Source: Nymphaea colorata
Lineage: Eukaryota > Streptophyta > Magnoliopsida > Nymphaeales > Nymphaeaceae
Reading direction: 5' to 3'
NCBI RefSeq assembly: GCF_008831285.2
Contig: NC_045151.1
Location: forward strand, 11,584,571 to 11,648,570
DNA length: 64,000 bases
Shown here: one piece after another, positions 13,283-24,380 of the stretch
Layout: each line of letters opens with the position of its first letter
Position numbering within the stretch: the first letter of the stretch is position 1
Notes under the pieces: generated by a model
What the model was told of the DNA's origin: nothing
Seen by the model: only the letters and a program-made list of their open reading frames with translations
The model's database searches: none
Translations under genes and position numbers: made by a program

Positions 13283-14484
13283 CAGTAACTTAAGTCTTAT
13301 AAGTTTTCCAAGTTCCTTCGGAACAGTCCCAGAGAGAGCATTAATACCAAACGTCCTGTTGAATAAAAAATGGAAGACAGGAAAGGGCACATCATTCACA
13401 GCAGGACACGCTTAATAAAAGAAACGGTTGAACAGATTTGTAGTTAGAGAAACAAAAAGAAAAATAAGTGCAGCTAAAAACAGTAAGCCTCAAAAACACA
13501 AACCACTTACAAGCGTTCCAAGGAGGTTAAATTGCCAATGAATGCAGGCAATGGACCTGTCAGATAATTTTGACCCAGATTTCTGCAAGATGTTGAAGCT
13601 AAACATGGTGATCACCATGATGATGGCGGAGATGATGTTAAAAGAGAAGAAATTGAGGATCTCATACAAATCATCAAGTAAAGTAAGATTTGCAAGAGCT
13701 TCTGGTATAGTTCCCCTGATACTCAGAGCATAAACTTTCCTGTAAAAAAGAAACACCAGTTATTTAAACATGAGGGTCGTAAAAGCAGAAAAATATCAAA
13801 TGCGGTGATATATTGAGACTAGAGGCCTCATTCTACAATCTAAAGACGACGGAGGAAAAAAGGAATTGGTTGATAAGATACACACAGTTTGGTGATATGG
13901 CAAGTTCCATTGCTGCAGGAACACTTGATCGCGGGGTCATAGCGCGTGTCAACGATTGTGGAAGCATCAATGGCAGTGCCGCTGCAGGGTTCAGTTAGAT
14001 TCCATGAAGCAGATGACGAGAGGTTCCAATGCTTTGATATGCTTCTGAAAGCGCTCACTGGCAATTAAAACAAGGAGAGAACGATCTAAACTTGTCAGAC
14101 AAGATATTTAATTTTCCTTTTCCATAATCGGTTACAAAGAAAATTTGACCTTCTGATGATCGAGAAACCAAAGTACCACTTTAAACTATATATAGATGTA
14201 TATATATCAAAAAGATTACCCATTCTTTCCTAACTTTGCCTCTTGATTTTTTTTTCAATGGTTCGTTTTCCTAGTTTTCTACGTTCGAACCATATAAACA
14301 AGAACCAAAGTCCCAAATTTCTGGAAAACAGAAAGATTGGAGAAAATTTTCCTTTCTATAATCAGTTACGGAGTTTACCTTCAACTGGGTCTGTGGTGCT
14401 CTGGCCTTGAGCTTGGGCTCCCCTTCCGACGACGGAAACGAAGCACAGAATCCATTGAAGGAACAAGACAAAGGCAGAAACCAT
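1270..14484 (-). CDS. Gene A: malectin-domain LRR receptor-like kinase, 5' half (exons 1-14); continues beyond the left edge
   Basis: This is the N-terminal half of a plasma-membrane receptor kinase (LRR-RLK VIII-2 type). Exons on the minus strand, in gene order: 14379-14484, 13886-14057, 13668-13739, 13511-13582, 13284-13355, 8184-8255, 7822-7893, 7628-7699, 4493-4564, 4180-4251, 3113-3184, 1635-1700, 1495-1539, 1270-1334. Every one has GT/AG borders and they join in one open frame. Exon 1 encodes a hydrophobic signal peptide starting [14 protein letters not shown], and the ATG at 14484 is at the same place as in gene B. Exons 3-11 are each exactly 72 bp, one LRR per exon (pattern N.L.G.IP..). 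The malectin, membrane and kinase exons should lie left of position 1, so whether this copy is complete cannot be decided here. Intron 5 is swollen by a solo LTR, and intron 14 holds a DNA element at 1-444. The visible part has no stop or frameshift. Confidence 0.85.
3634..3686. repeat. (GA)n microsatellite in intron 10 of gene A
   Basis: An uninterrupted GA run of about 50 bp. The matching site in unit B (about 34200) has no such run, so it expanded in A or was lost in B. Confidence 0.95.
5871..6184. mobile_element. Non-autonomous hAT-like element, 314 bp, unit A only
   Basis: Flanked by the 8-bp duplication CATATACC at 5863-5870 and 6185-6192; the empty site is seen in unit B near 37160. 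Termini are imperfect inverted repeats: CTATGTCACATAGGTATGGG on the left and CAACGTCACACGGGTACGTG read inward from the right. The interior repeats GTACGGCGGTACGGCG-like strings and has no coding capacity. It shares its terminus with the element ending at 444. Confidence 0.78.
6181..6371. repeat. Local duplication followed by a long (TA)n run
   Basis: A segment starting GTTGCATATACCTTC occurs at 6181-6228 and again at about 6255-6300; unit B has it once. The second copy runs into a (TA)n tract of about 75 bp at 6297-6371. Replication slippage near the element insertion is the simplest explanation. Confidence 0.85.
7303..7382. repeat. (CT)n then (TA)n compound microsatellite, intron 8 of gene A
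   Basis: About 29 bp of CT followed by about 50 bp of TA. The matching site in unit B (38144-38225) has CT, CA and TA tracts of different length, showing rapid divergence at the same locus. Confidence 0.95.
8762..11810. mobile_element. Solo LTR, 3049 bp, in intron 5 of gene A
   Basis: It begins TGTAACGCTCG and ends GAGTGTGACA (TG..CA), flanked by the 5-bp duplication GCATC at 8757-8761 and 11811-11815. Unit B has the uninterrupted site near 39605. I see no second copy of the terminal sequence, no polyprotein, and no primer site, so this is a solo LTR left by recombination between two LTRs. A 3-kb LTR is typical of plant Ty3/gypsy families with long LTRs, but without internal sequence the superfamily is inference. 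GC-rich open frames inside (8753-9527, 10790-11264) overlap on both strands, match nothing I recognise and are taken as non-coding. Confidence 0.82.
13207..13278. repeat. (TA)n plus (GA)n microsatellite beside exon 5 of gene A
   Basis: The runs end only a few bases before the 5' splice site of exon 5 (exon 13284-13355). Gene B has the same arrangement with a longer TA tract (40989-41061) and a GA tract (41073-41107). Confidence 0.95.
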
Positions 14485-15114
14485 GGATTCGCTAAACTTC
14501 GCGCTGCGCATTCAAATGTTCTACTCTTCCCACGAAAAGAACTGTTATAAGAAGGCGATGCTCAATAAACAAGTGAGCAAAGTTTGAGAACGACTGCACA
14601 CGATGTCATCAAAGGAGAGAGAACAGGATAATACTGAACAGTGTGGGCCATTGACTTTGCCTTTCCACATGGAGGAAAAAAAGAGTGAGAAAGGACTAAG
14701 GAGAGGTGTTTGGTGAAGCTTAGTCCATTTCGTCTGTCCATTTCGTCTGCAGCGACGTTGCTTAGTGTTGGAAACTTTGAATCAGTGAATGAAGGGAAAA
14801 TTGATCCCTTACCTCTAATCCAGTCATGGCATCCATGAGTACCGTTTGAATCTCGATGATTGACTGTCATATTCGCCAAATCGAACAATGTGAAAGTGAC
14901 CAACATAGCTAAAAATTAAGTTGCTCAATATTTAAATTATATTTGTTTTATCCTGGAATAACTTTCATAATGATAAAAGGCAACTCCAGTATAATAGACA
15001 AAGTTCTCTTTCTATCAAAAGGCATATCCGTCCATGTCTCTAATTCGGTTTTGTGGGCGCTACTTCAACATAAGGATAAGGATTGAGGTAATGGAAAGGT
15101 TTGTTTTTAGGCGA
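14485..15114. other. Upstream region of gene A
   Basis: This is the 5' flank of gene A, about 90 percent similar to the flank of gene B (42309-42880) with small indels. It should hold the promoter and 5' UTR. Short open frames here (minus strand 14562-14906) are broken by indels in unit B, so they are not conserved genes. No element could be placed with confidence. Confidence 0.5.
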
Positions 15115-15605
15115 AGTGTTAGTTCTCTTTTTCTTTCGAGTTCACATTTTTTTTTTATGTCATTTTTTTTTTTGTAGTGTTATTGTTTCTTTGTTAGCAA
15201 CCTTTTAGATACACCTCCATTCGTTTTTTTTTTTTTTCTCTTTTGTTTTTCCTCACCTGTCTTTTTATTAGGATCGTGTCTGGAGATTGTGACTTATTTC
15301 CTCTTGGTGGTACATTTGGGATGAGCGCAACGACAAGGTCTTCAGGAATACCTTCTCATCGTCGGAGTCTGTGGCACGCCTTGTACAGGGGGATGTTCAC
15401 TTTACTATTCGGCTACGACACCGTCCTTCGTTTACTGTTGGGTGACTCTGCCGCCCCCTCTATCCACTCTCTCTTCACCCCTCTTACTATGTTTTATTGT
15501 GTTGTCTTGTATATTTCATTATTCTATTTTGTTTTTGAAGTTTGTATTTGTATTTAGAGGACTTCTTGTCACCAAATTTTATTATATATTTTAATTTTAT
15601 CAGCT
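15115..15605 (+). pseudogene. 5'-truncated LINE fragment (reverse-transcriptase C-terminus)
   Basis: This stretch is absent from unit B, where flanking sequences meet near 42850-42890. In the plus direction from about 15295 it reads WWYIWDERNDKVFRN, which resembles the tail region of plant L1-type reverse transcriptases (typically W.IW.ERN.R.F), and continues about 35 residues to a stop near 15438. Only the last part of such a protein remains, as expected for a 5'-truncated insertion. I could not see a clean poly-A tail or target duplication. Confidence 0.55.
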
Positions 15606-17094
15606 CTCTCTCTTACCATGTTTAAAATTTATTTATTTAAAAAAAAATTTGTTAAACTATTATGCATAAATTATAATTCATGACCTCTCCTCCTCACAAA
15701 GTTTCGACTTCGATCGATTTGAAACCATTGACCTTAGTCGTTAAGTTATGATGCATCAATTAGACTTCATGGCCTTATCTTTTCCACACAGTTTTGGCAT
15801 GGATCGATTTGAGACCATTGACTTTAACAATTTCTGTCAATTTATATTTTTCAAACTTAGTTCATCAGAAATTTTGGCCACCAAAATTCACTCCAAACTA
15901 ATTGTAAATCATGTCCTAAAAGTTGACACACACAAATAAATAATATTTACCATGGATTTCCCCTACTATTTTGATGCACCAAAGTCAATTAGACGCCTGC
16001 AGTCTCGTCGGATGGCTAAATATTTGAAATCTATAACTAAAAACACTACAAAACTGTAAAAAAGGAAAAAAAAATCACAAACCATTATTATATCATAAAC
16101 CATTGCCAGGCTAAAGGCTTTTAGCGACAGATTTTGAATATTTAATAATCTTGCAAATTAGGCAGCTAGATGATTTCAACCTTTCTCTCTCTCTTTCTCG
16201 ATATATATATATATATACTAGTAAATACCAAACCTTCACTATATGCCCCTTTAAAGGATGTCAGTGAGAAGAAAAGAGGGGGAAAATGAGCTTTCTTAAA
16301 CGAGATATCGCCTCCTTTGATGTATATTTTGGTCTTTTGAAAAAAAAAATTGTCCTATATATTCTCTATTTGGGTAAAAAATCACATTTTTACCTACCCA
16401 CATCGAGTTCCTACTTATCTTCATGGGGAGCAGGGATGTCAATGTATCTGATTCGTCCGATCAAATTGTTTTGAAAAAAATCGGATATAAAAAAGAATCA
16501 CTATTTGATTAAGCAATTGGATTAGATTCAGATTTAGGAAATGACATTCAATCATATTTCGGATATGCATAAATGTCTAATTTCAGTAGGATCAAATTTA
16601 GTTTAAATAAATGTCCTACATATCGAATGCCCTGAAATCTTGAAAATCAGCTGGATTCGATTCAAAATTTGGATTCTGATCATATTCATATTTGTGAATT
16701 AGATTTTGGATTCAAATTCGGATACAACTTTTATTTGTTTGCATTTGAATCCAAGTGTTTGAATATCCAAAAAACTGATACTATTGAGAGTATCTTTAGT
16801 TCTAATCCAATCCATTGAAATCATTAATGGAAAGGAAAAAAACATATGATACTTCCTAGGTTTGGTTATTTATAAATCATGCATGTTCAGCTATATTTAA
16901 ATTACTAATGTGAAAGAAGTAATAGGAATATTTTTCTGTATTGATGCTGGAAAGTTGTTCAAGAATCACATAGATGCATCCACAATCAAACTATATATTT
17001 TTTTCATGTTTTTTTGTTAAAAAGTATTAAATGGTAATCATTTGCCTGCTGACTTAGTTGTCGACTTGATAGGAACAAATTTTTTGTTGTTTCC
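15606..17094. other. Intergenic DNA shared with unit B, no gene
   Basis: This aligns with unit B 42885-45128 apart from B-specific insertions. It is AT-rich with poly-A/T runs and contains the decayed copy of a hAT-like element from about 16431. I see no conserved reading frame. Confidence 0.6.
16431..16790. mobile_element. Decayed hAT-like element, unit A copy
   Basis: Starts with CAGGGATGTCAATGTATCTG and aligns with the better preserved copy at 44482-44860. The right terminus is no longer recognisable. The interior is made of variants of GGATTCAGATTTGGATAC. It is shared by units A and B, so it predates their duplication. Confidence 0.5.
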
Positions 17095-17106
17095 AATAAT
17101 CCTGGT

Positions 17107-17636
17107 ATGGATTATTGGAAAGCAGCCAAAAGAGTATTGAGATACTTACAAATAACAAAATATTTTATGCTCACATACAAGAAGTCAGACCAGTTGGAGA
17201 TCATTGGGTATTCAGATTCTGACTTTGCTGGGTGCCAAGACAGTAGAAAGTCTATTTCAGGCTATGTATTTCTATTGTTTGGAGGAGCTATCTAATGGAA
17301 AAGTGTTAAACAGACACTAGTAGCTACTTCAATGCAACATAATTCATAGCATGTTAAGAGCCATCCAATCATGCTTTGTGGTTGCAGAATTTTGTCACGG
17401 GGTTGCGCATTGTGAATGGTGTAGAAAGACCACTAAGGTTATTATGTGACAATAATTCAGCAGTCATGTACTCTAATAACAACCGCAGTTTGTCAAAGTC
17501 GAAGCACATCGACATTAAGTTTTTGGCTGTTAAAGAGAGGATACAGAATGGTCAGGTGTCTTTAGAGCATATTGGAACAAACTCTATGATTGCGAATCCG
17601 CTTACTAAAGGTTTAACTCCTAAGGTTTTTCTATAA
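17107..17636 (+). pseudogene. copia element 2 RNase H fragment, unit A
   Basis: It reads WKAAKRVLRYLQ, then YSDSDFAGCQDSRKSISGY, then LLCDNNSAVMYSNN and SKHIDIKFLAVKERI, the standard copia RNase H motifs. A stop at about 17293 (SSN-like region after GGAI) and another near 17348 interrupt it, and everything N-terminal has been deleted. Confidence 0.88.
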
Positions 17637-18060
17637 CATATTGTTCGTATGGGGGTTTTATCTTTGGATGATGTGCTGGTTTAGTGGGAGTTTGTATTTT
17701 GTTTGCTCTTATGATTACAGAATGTAGTTTAACGTTCTTTGGTTCCATTCTGTGTTTATGTTTTTGATCTCCATAAAGTTTTAAAGTAGGACCAGTTGAG
17801 AATAGACATGTTGTAATCACATTACATGTAATTCTTATGCTATACATCCATATCAGATCTGTTGTCATTGATTGTGTCAATATTTGTCATCATGAAAGGT
17901 TTAGCTAATTTTAATATAGCGAAAGCCGCTTTGGTTCCGTGTTGATATGATCATGGACGAGATTGGTGAAAATGACGTTTAATAAGATAGCAGTTATGAA
18001 CTCCTAATGTTTTATGTAATGTCTGAATGTATAAAGACATATTTGGCCCAAATGAGAGAT

Positions 18061-18518
18061 TATAAGGATCATTTGGTGGGCCGGCATATGTCAATGAGAA
18101 ATTTCAAACATGATGACTGTCTTAATGTAAATATCCGCTTAAGTGATTGCATTTTAGGATATTAAGTCATTTTATATGGTATGAGACAATTTTATAATAT
18201 ACAGATACCTGTACGCAATTATGGATTCTTTGATGAGTCGAATCCGTAATTGTTCATAATATAAAAGGGTAGTGGTCCCTGAGGTCGTGCAACGGTTGCT
18301 TGAAACATTGTTTCTAGGGTTGTCTCTTCCCCATCTGAGAGAGACCGCACGTACGCTGCACAGACCCTGGAAGATCCTACTGCGATCTAAAGTCCGTGCC
18401 ATTCAGATGGATTCAGGTATGCTTTCGCTACAGTTAAAGTTTCAATTCAGTGATTTAGCATGAACATGATCATGTTTAGGACATATTTTTTTTGTGTATG
18501 CATGGAAATCTCCCATCA
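18061..18518 (+). repeat. 3' LTR of copia element 2, unit A
   Basis: 458 bp, starting TATAAGGATCATTTGGTGGG (the first G of TG mutated) and ending CCATCA. It follows a purine-rich tract AAATGAGAGAT at 18050-18060. It matches 49795-50253 and 56104-56560. Confidence 0.85.
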
Positions 18519-19621
18519 AATATGCTTCAGGTTCAAATTTACATGTTCAAATTTTCAAAAATTTCACTTTGTTCCCCTTTAATGTTGGCCCTTCTTACAG
18601 CCGGTCCTTTGATTGTTCGGCTTCAGAAGACAAAAATTCTAGGTCTGCTCCAGTCTTCAATTTATAATTGTTTTCACGTCCATCCCTCACATATGCAGTG
18701 TTACAATATAAATTCCCAACTCCAATACTAACTGTAATAACTATGATAATTTGACCCAAAAACGATCTATGTGCTTGATATGGCAGATTCCTGCACCTTG
18801 CTGCAGCTTCTGTTCAAACTACAAAAAAATGATACATGACCAAGAAAACTAATAGTGCGACGCATGATCATATAAGTGCCTAAAATTTTTTCAAAATCTT
18901 TAATCTAAGGCTATCTTCATGCTCAACAACACGCACTCAGACCATTATAACCTACTTGTCTGAAGGAATAACACGCATCCGGGCGTATCTATATACAGGT
19001 ATCGGTGTTGAACTTGACTCGGGTATCAACTTGATAACCCACGCTAGAACCAACTAGAATGTGAAATATGGCATATCCTAACCTGCCCCATAGCTGGCTT
19101 TAGCATGACAACCTAAAAGGGATATGAAACAGAACAACTGTCAGCAGGGAATCTAGAAATTTAAGTCCTTGAAGATTTCTTGAAATTTTCAGTCCTTCCC
19201 CCATACTAATGGTGTTCCAAAGAATCTCGGCAAAAATTTACCTGAATGCTTGGTTAGGAGAATCTTGACCTTTCTACTTGTTTCCTTCAATACAACACCA
19301 AGACAATTACGAACATTGGACACAGAGTAGTAAAGACATTTAGGTACAGATGGCGGCCCTCAACCTTTCTCATAATCCTAGATTACTGAACTATTCTCAA
19401 ATATATTCCCATGTTTGTGATGTTATAGACATGATAAAAATGCCTCTTATGTAAGCAGTTTGACACATCTTCCACAGACTCCATTTCATTCAAAAAGGCT
19501 AAACCAGCACTCATTCATTTTCATATGGTACAAAAATACAATAATAAAAAGAGCACAGATGATGAAAGAAACTAAAAACTGTCCATATCTAACTTCTATG
19601 ATATATATATAGATTAAAAAT
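18519..19621. other. Downstream flank of gene B
   Basis: About 1.1 kb without a supported gene, nearly identical to 56561-57558 downstream of gene C, except for about 100 bp near 19227-19330 missing in C. It should contain the 3' UTR and polyadenylation region of gene B. No clear poly-A signal could be fixed. Confidence 0.5.
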
Positions 19622-22600
19622 TTAAAACCTTATTTCATGGACATCATCGTCTCCAATGCTTCGTGAATGTTGAAATATTGGATGTGTATCACTGTAGGGC
19701 GAGTGACTTCCCTCGGTTATCGTACTTGTGGTTACTGGTGTAGTTTGGTAGTTATCAGAACCTGTGGTTGCAGTCATCTTGGATGTGGATGCATCGGTAT
19801 CAAATGTGCTGCTTATATCCTTGAAGTGCCAATCAGTAAGATATGCAGGCCTTGATGTTGCAGCGCTCACTTCTATGTCACCTGACAACATGGCAACGGC
19901 ACGAGACATGCGTGGACGTAGTGATGGCGATGCTTGTGTGCACAAAAGTGCAACCCTAATCACTCGGAGAGCTTCTTCTTCATCGTATACAGTCAGAGTT
20001 GGATCCACCAATTTCAAGTGGCTATTGTTCTCATGCAAATGCCAGGCCTGCAAAATTGTAAACCATTATAAAGAATTCACTGAACAATATGGGCTAAATC
20101 ATGGTACTCTCGATTTGTTATTTTAATTTCTTGAACATTTTTAAAGGAGCCAATATTTTCAAAAAAATTAATAATTTTTTTTTTAAAAAGGAAAGAAGAA
20201 CCGAAAGAGGATGGCATTGGAGAAACAGCAGAAAAGGTCTCTAGGTGACCCTTACCCATTCCAGAAGATATATCTCCTTTTGGTCTAAGCTAGTGTCTGC
20301 ATTAGGCCTTCCACTAATAATCTCAAGAGCGAGAACCCCAAATCCGTACACATCAGCCTTTTCAGTTAAATGCCCACGCATTGCATATTCTGGTGCAAGA
20401 TATCCACTTCAAAAGTTTCCAAAAGTATAGATGATGAGATAGATGAAGGGAAATTTACTTTTGAAGGCAAAAAATTTGAATTGAATATTTCAAAGAGGAC
20501 AAAGAAAGAACTTACACTGTTCCCGCAACTCTTGTGCTAAGGTGTGATTTGGTATCATCGTAAAGCTTGGCCATACCAAAATCAGAAATTTTTGGATTAA
20601 GCTCAGCGTCAAGTAGAATATTGCTTGCTTTGACATCCCTATGTACAATTTTTACCCCAGACGCTTCATGAAGATAAGCAAGTGCTCGAGCGGTTCCCAA
20701 GCAGATGCGAAAGCGAGCAGGCCAATTCAAATTCAGTCCCTTGTTTCCTTTATGGAAAAAACATCGAATTGGTGTTAGCAAACATTTAAAAGGCAAGCCA
20801 ATAGGGCTCTTGGTAATCATTTCAATCAAAGAAATATTAGAATTGTGACCACATGCAAAGTGATTGGAGCCATCAGCCTTTGAAGTGGTCATACCTTTCA
20901 GGAATCAGCACTCAAGCATGTTCAAAGTTGATCATTCTGATCAATGGATTTATTTTTGCGGAATGTCACCAAATTCTCCTAGTTCTCAAGGTTCAATTGG
21001 TGCAGAAACAGAGAGTATTTCAATGATAAGAAAGGTGTCATTTACCCGTGCTAACTATGTTCATTAGTTCCATATATGAGTATGGTAATGCATGCATGTT
21101 AGATGGTAAATGAAAGCACTAGCATAGAAACGACTCTGTGTAGACAAACTTACTCATGCTACTTTCTAATACAAATCCACAAAAAATTATCGATGTGTTG
21201 GTCCAGAGCAACAGGCAGAAGATGTCCCAACTTGCATGAAATACGTACCAAAGAGAACTTGATCAAGGCTTTTGTTTTCAAGATACTCATAGACTAGGAG
21301 ATATTTATCCCCCTCGAGGCAACATCCATGCAACTTCACAAGGTTTCTGTGTTTCACTGCAGAAATGGTCGCGATTTCAGTGAGGAACTGACTCTTTCCT
21401 TGAAGTGATGCTGCTGAAAGTTGCTTCACAGCCACAACCCTCCCATCTGAAAGTGTGCCCTGTGCAGCAGAGTAGCTTAGGTTTTTGGTAATTAGGATTG
21501 ATGACACCAACAAAAGCACACATGCAACTACAGGAGTATTTGTATGAGATAAAAGCCCCTTTCTTCTTTCTTATCAAAGCAAGCTTTGGCATTAGGTTAA
21601 CATATAATTACTAGATTTATCAACGTAAAATTCAAAGGACAAGTTCAAAATGTATGAATGCCAATGGCAGAACTCAATGGAGTTGGCATTGAGTGGGACA
21701 GGATCTGACATCTTGGAGCAGACAGCAATAACCAACTTAATGGCAACCCTAATTGTTCTGATCAGTCAAGTCATCTATCTTTCAGTTCCACAGTGCAAGT
21801 GAGGAAAGAAGCAGATGACATGCTTATATATAGGCCTGGGCACCCGGCCAGGCCGGCTTGACACCTAGAACCCAAGCCCGGGCTTGGCCCAGCTCAGCCC
21901 CGTTAAAATGAAAAATATACTTTTAAATATAAAATAATACATAAATATAATTATTCATAATAAAGTAAAAAAAACATATCGTCGGGCCAACCTGAGCCTG
22001 CTCATTAAGTTATCAGGCCGGCCCCGTATGCTCTTTTCAGGCCCAAACCCCGGCCCGATTGGGCCGAGTACCGGGTACCCATTAGGTACACGGCCCGATG
22101 CCCAGCCTTACCTATATATACACATTGACAAGACTGGCAGTTGACCATCCTGGGGCTAAATATCCTTTTATAAAGCTTATCCTTCTAGATATTTCCGTTA
22201 TTTATTAGTCACATTCGATTTAATCTCTGCTATATTCTAGCATTAACGAAAATTATTCTATTATTACTTTTTGGCATTTATTTGTTTTTTTAGTAAGGAT
22301 GGAACTAACAAACCAGCAGAGTCTCTCATGAGCCAGCATGGCCTCCATTTTTCTGTTTCTTTTAGTTTCAGAAAACCACTGAAGTTGGTGCAAGCATGAA
22401 AATAAGTGATAAGCTATGCACATAGGATCACTTCTAGAATGCGAAGTAATGACTATAGGGTAGCTTCCACTCAAGTGTTTATGCATCCTTATGCACTTTC
22501 ACGCAAATAAGCCTGTTGTGACCTATGTACCTGATATACTGGTCCAAATCCCCCCTCTCCTAACTTGTTTGCAGCATTGAAATCGTTTGTTGCAGCCTGT

Positions 22601-22649
22601 AGTTCAGCATAGCTAAATATATTTGGTTTCACACCTGTTCCTGAGAGCT
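19622..22649 (-). other. Gene B kinase block: exons 18-22
   Basis: This encodes the cytoplasmic Ser/Thr kinase. Motifs by residue: glycine loop GEGGFGPVY at 649-657, VAVK with the ATP-binding lysine at 670, catalytic HRD at 764-766 (Arg present, so an RD kinase), DFG at 784-786, APE at 810-812, then the [12 protein letters not shown] helix. The tail after the kinase is rich in Ser and Thr. All catalytic residues are present. Intron 18 (21460-22530) contains a 280-bp hAT-like element that is also present in gene C. Confidence 0.92.
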
Positions 22650-24349
22650 CTGATTCACAAGTAAGAAGTCAGATTGCAGAACAACCACGCATCCTTAGTG
22701 TAAAGAAATTTAGCATACATGGATGCATTACTTAAAGCATTGACTTGTGCAACTCGATAACAAGCTTACTCTGCATGCCTTACTATCTAATATTTGTAGG
22801 ATGCACCTGTTCAGATTGATTATCCTTACTCCTTAGCGAAAGATTCAATCCCTAGTCAAAGTTTTAATCATATTACCTGCATTTGCATTTTGTAGGAGGA
22901 GCCTCCTTTTTCTCTGTCGCAAAACAAAAATTACCACAAGGAAAATAATTATAACCACTGCAGCGGCAACAGAAATTCCGATGACAGAACTCATTGCCTT
23001 TTTCTTTCTGGAGCACATGCCTGGTGGGCGATTGCAAACAGTTGGCACAAAATCTGCATCATGATATGACACTCAGAAATTTCCAAAAATGACATTTTCT
23101 ACTACAATTGAGCTCCCTACATTTCCATAAATTACCTGGAGTAACACTAATTGCTGAAATAGATGGCCCATAAGTTCCTTGAGCAGGGATGCAGCACGTT
23201 CCCTTTCCAGCCCAGTAAAGGTGAATTTCAAGGAAGTTATGAGATACATTGGCTGTAAAGTTCAATGAAACAGCTCTAAATGAAACTCCACCTGCCTGCC
23301 TTCTTATGTCAAAATCTTTAAGCACCAAGTTTCCCTTCAAAAGATAGAGCTTCAAACTAAGATTTCCATCTTAATTATAGGAAACTTGGGTAATTTCTAA
23401 CATACACTATAAATCATATATAAGGAAAAAGGGGTGGGGGGAGAGAGAGAGTTAACATTATTCATGATACATACTTGAACATAAATATCAAAAATACGCC
23501 TTCCAACACTTTGCCAAATAGGTGAATCTGGAAAAGCTGATTCAGCAAATAGAAGATTCACTGTGTAGTTTCCGTTTTGGAGGCCAAGTCCATAATATCG
23601 CAATGAAACTGGAGATAGCCTTGCAGTTTGGAATAAGTTCGAATCTGATGTGTTGGTAAATTGTGATGAGCTGTTCTGCGTAAACTGAGCATTATTATTA
23701 TCAAGAAACATCCCATTGTTACTCACTGCCCATCTCTCCGTGTTGATCATATAATATGATGAAGCACCAAGATCCTCATTGTCTCCATCAAATACTATGC
23801 CAGTTGAAGATGTAATTTGCGGACCACCACATTTAATTGCAAATGAAGAATCTGCAATTTAGGCAGATGGTCTTACATTTTATGAAGATAACCCATGGTC
23901 CCAAAAAGAGCCAGTTTTTTCATAAGCAGGTAAATTCTTGTCAAGCAATTCATATGTTAGGCCTTCAAGAAAATGGTTAATAATTTGCATTAGAAAATCA
24001 GTTTTCCTATTGGAGGGGAAAATCATGCGTAGGACAAAAGACAAGTAATGGGCTAACCTAGTTCTGCAAAAGGAATAGATAAGCAATAAGTGAAAGGAAT
24101 TATCACTTTTTTGCCAATGTTTTGAAACAAGGTGACTTCGGGCTCGATGCATCCATTCATGATTTGCTAACTCAGTGGGTCAACTCAATGACTCGGCCAA
24201 GTTCTGTCCACTTCTTTTCTAATAAAAACCACATTTAACTAATTATTATTATTTTTTTGTTTACTTATTTCTGTTAGTTTGTAAACTCACATGAAGTGAA
24301 AAGGAGGGATGCCAAAAATGAAAAGAGAGAGAGGCCTCATCAATATGAA

Positions 24350-24380
<31 letters not shown>

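Larger units (their letters stand above)
17095..18518 (+). mobile_element. 3' remnant of copia element 2, unit A
   Basis: Only the RNase H end of pol and the 3' LTR (18061-18518) remain of the element that is complete at 49795-56560 in unit B. The left border is abrupt: sequence matching unit B up to about 45128 joins sequence matching about 55120. The flank after the LTR is the same in both units. So the element inserted before duplication, and about 10 kb including its 5' part was later deleted from A. Confidence 0.85.

Noticed and set aside
14562-14906. 114-aa minus-strand frame upstream of gene A
   Set aside because: The matching frame in unit B (42434-42718) is broken by indels and ends differently, so it is not conserved.
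14484-23851. Reading the LRR exons of unit A and the kinase exons at 19622-23851 as one gene
   Set aside because: On the minus strand the kinase at 19622-23851 lies upstream of the LRR exons at 1270-14484, the wrong order. It joins instead in perfect frame to the LRR exons at 26391-42308.
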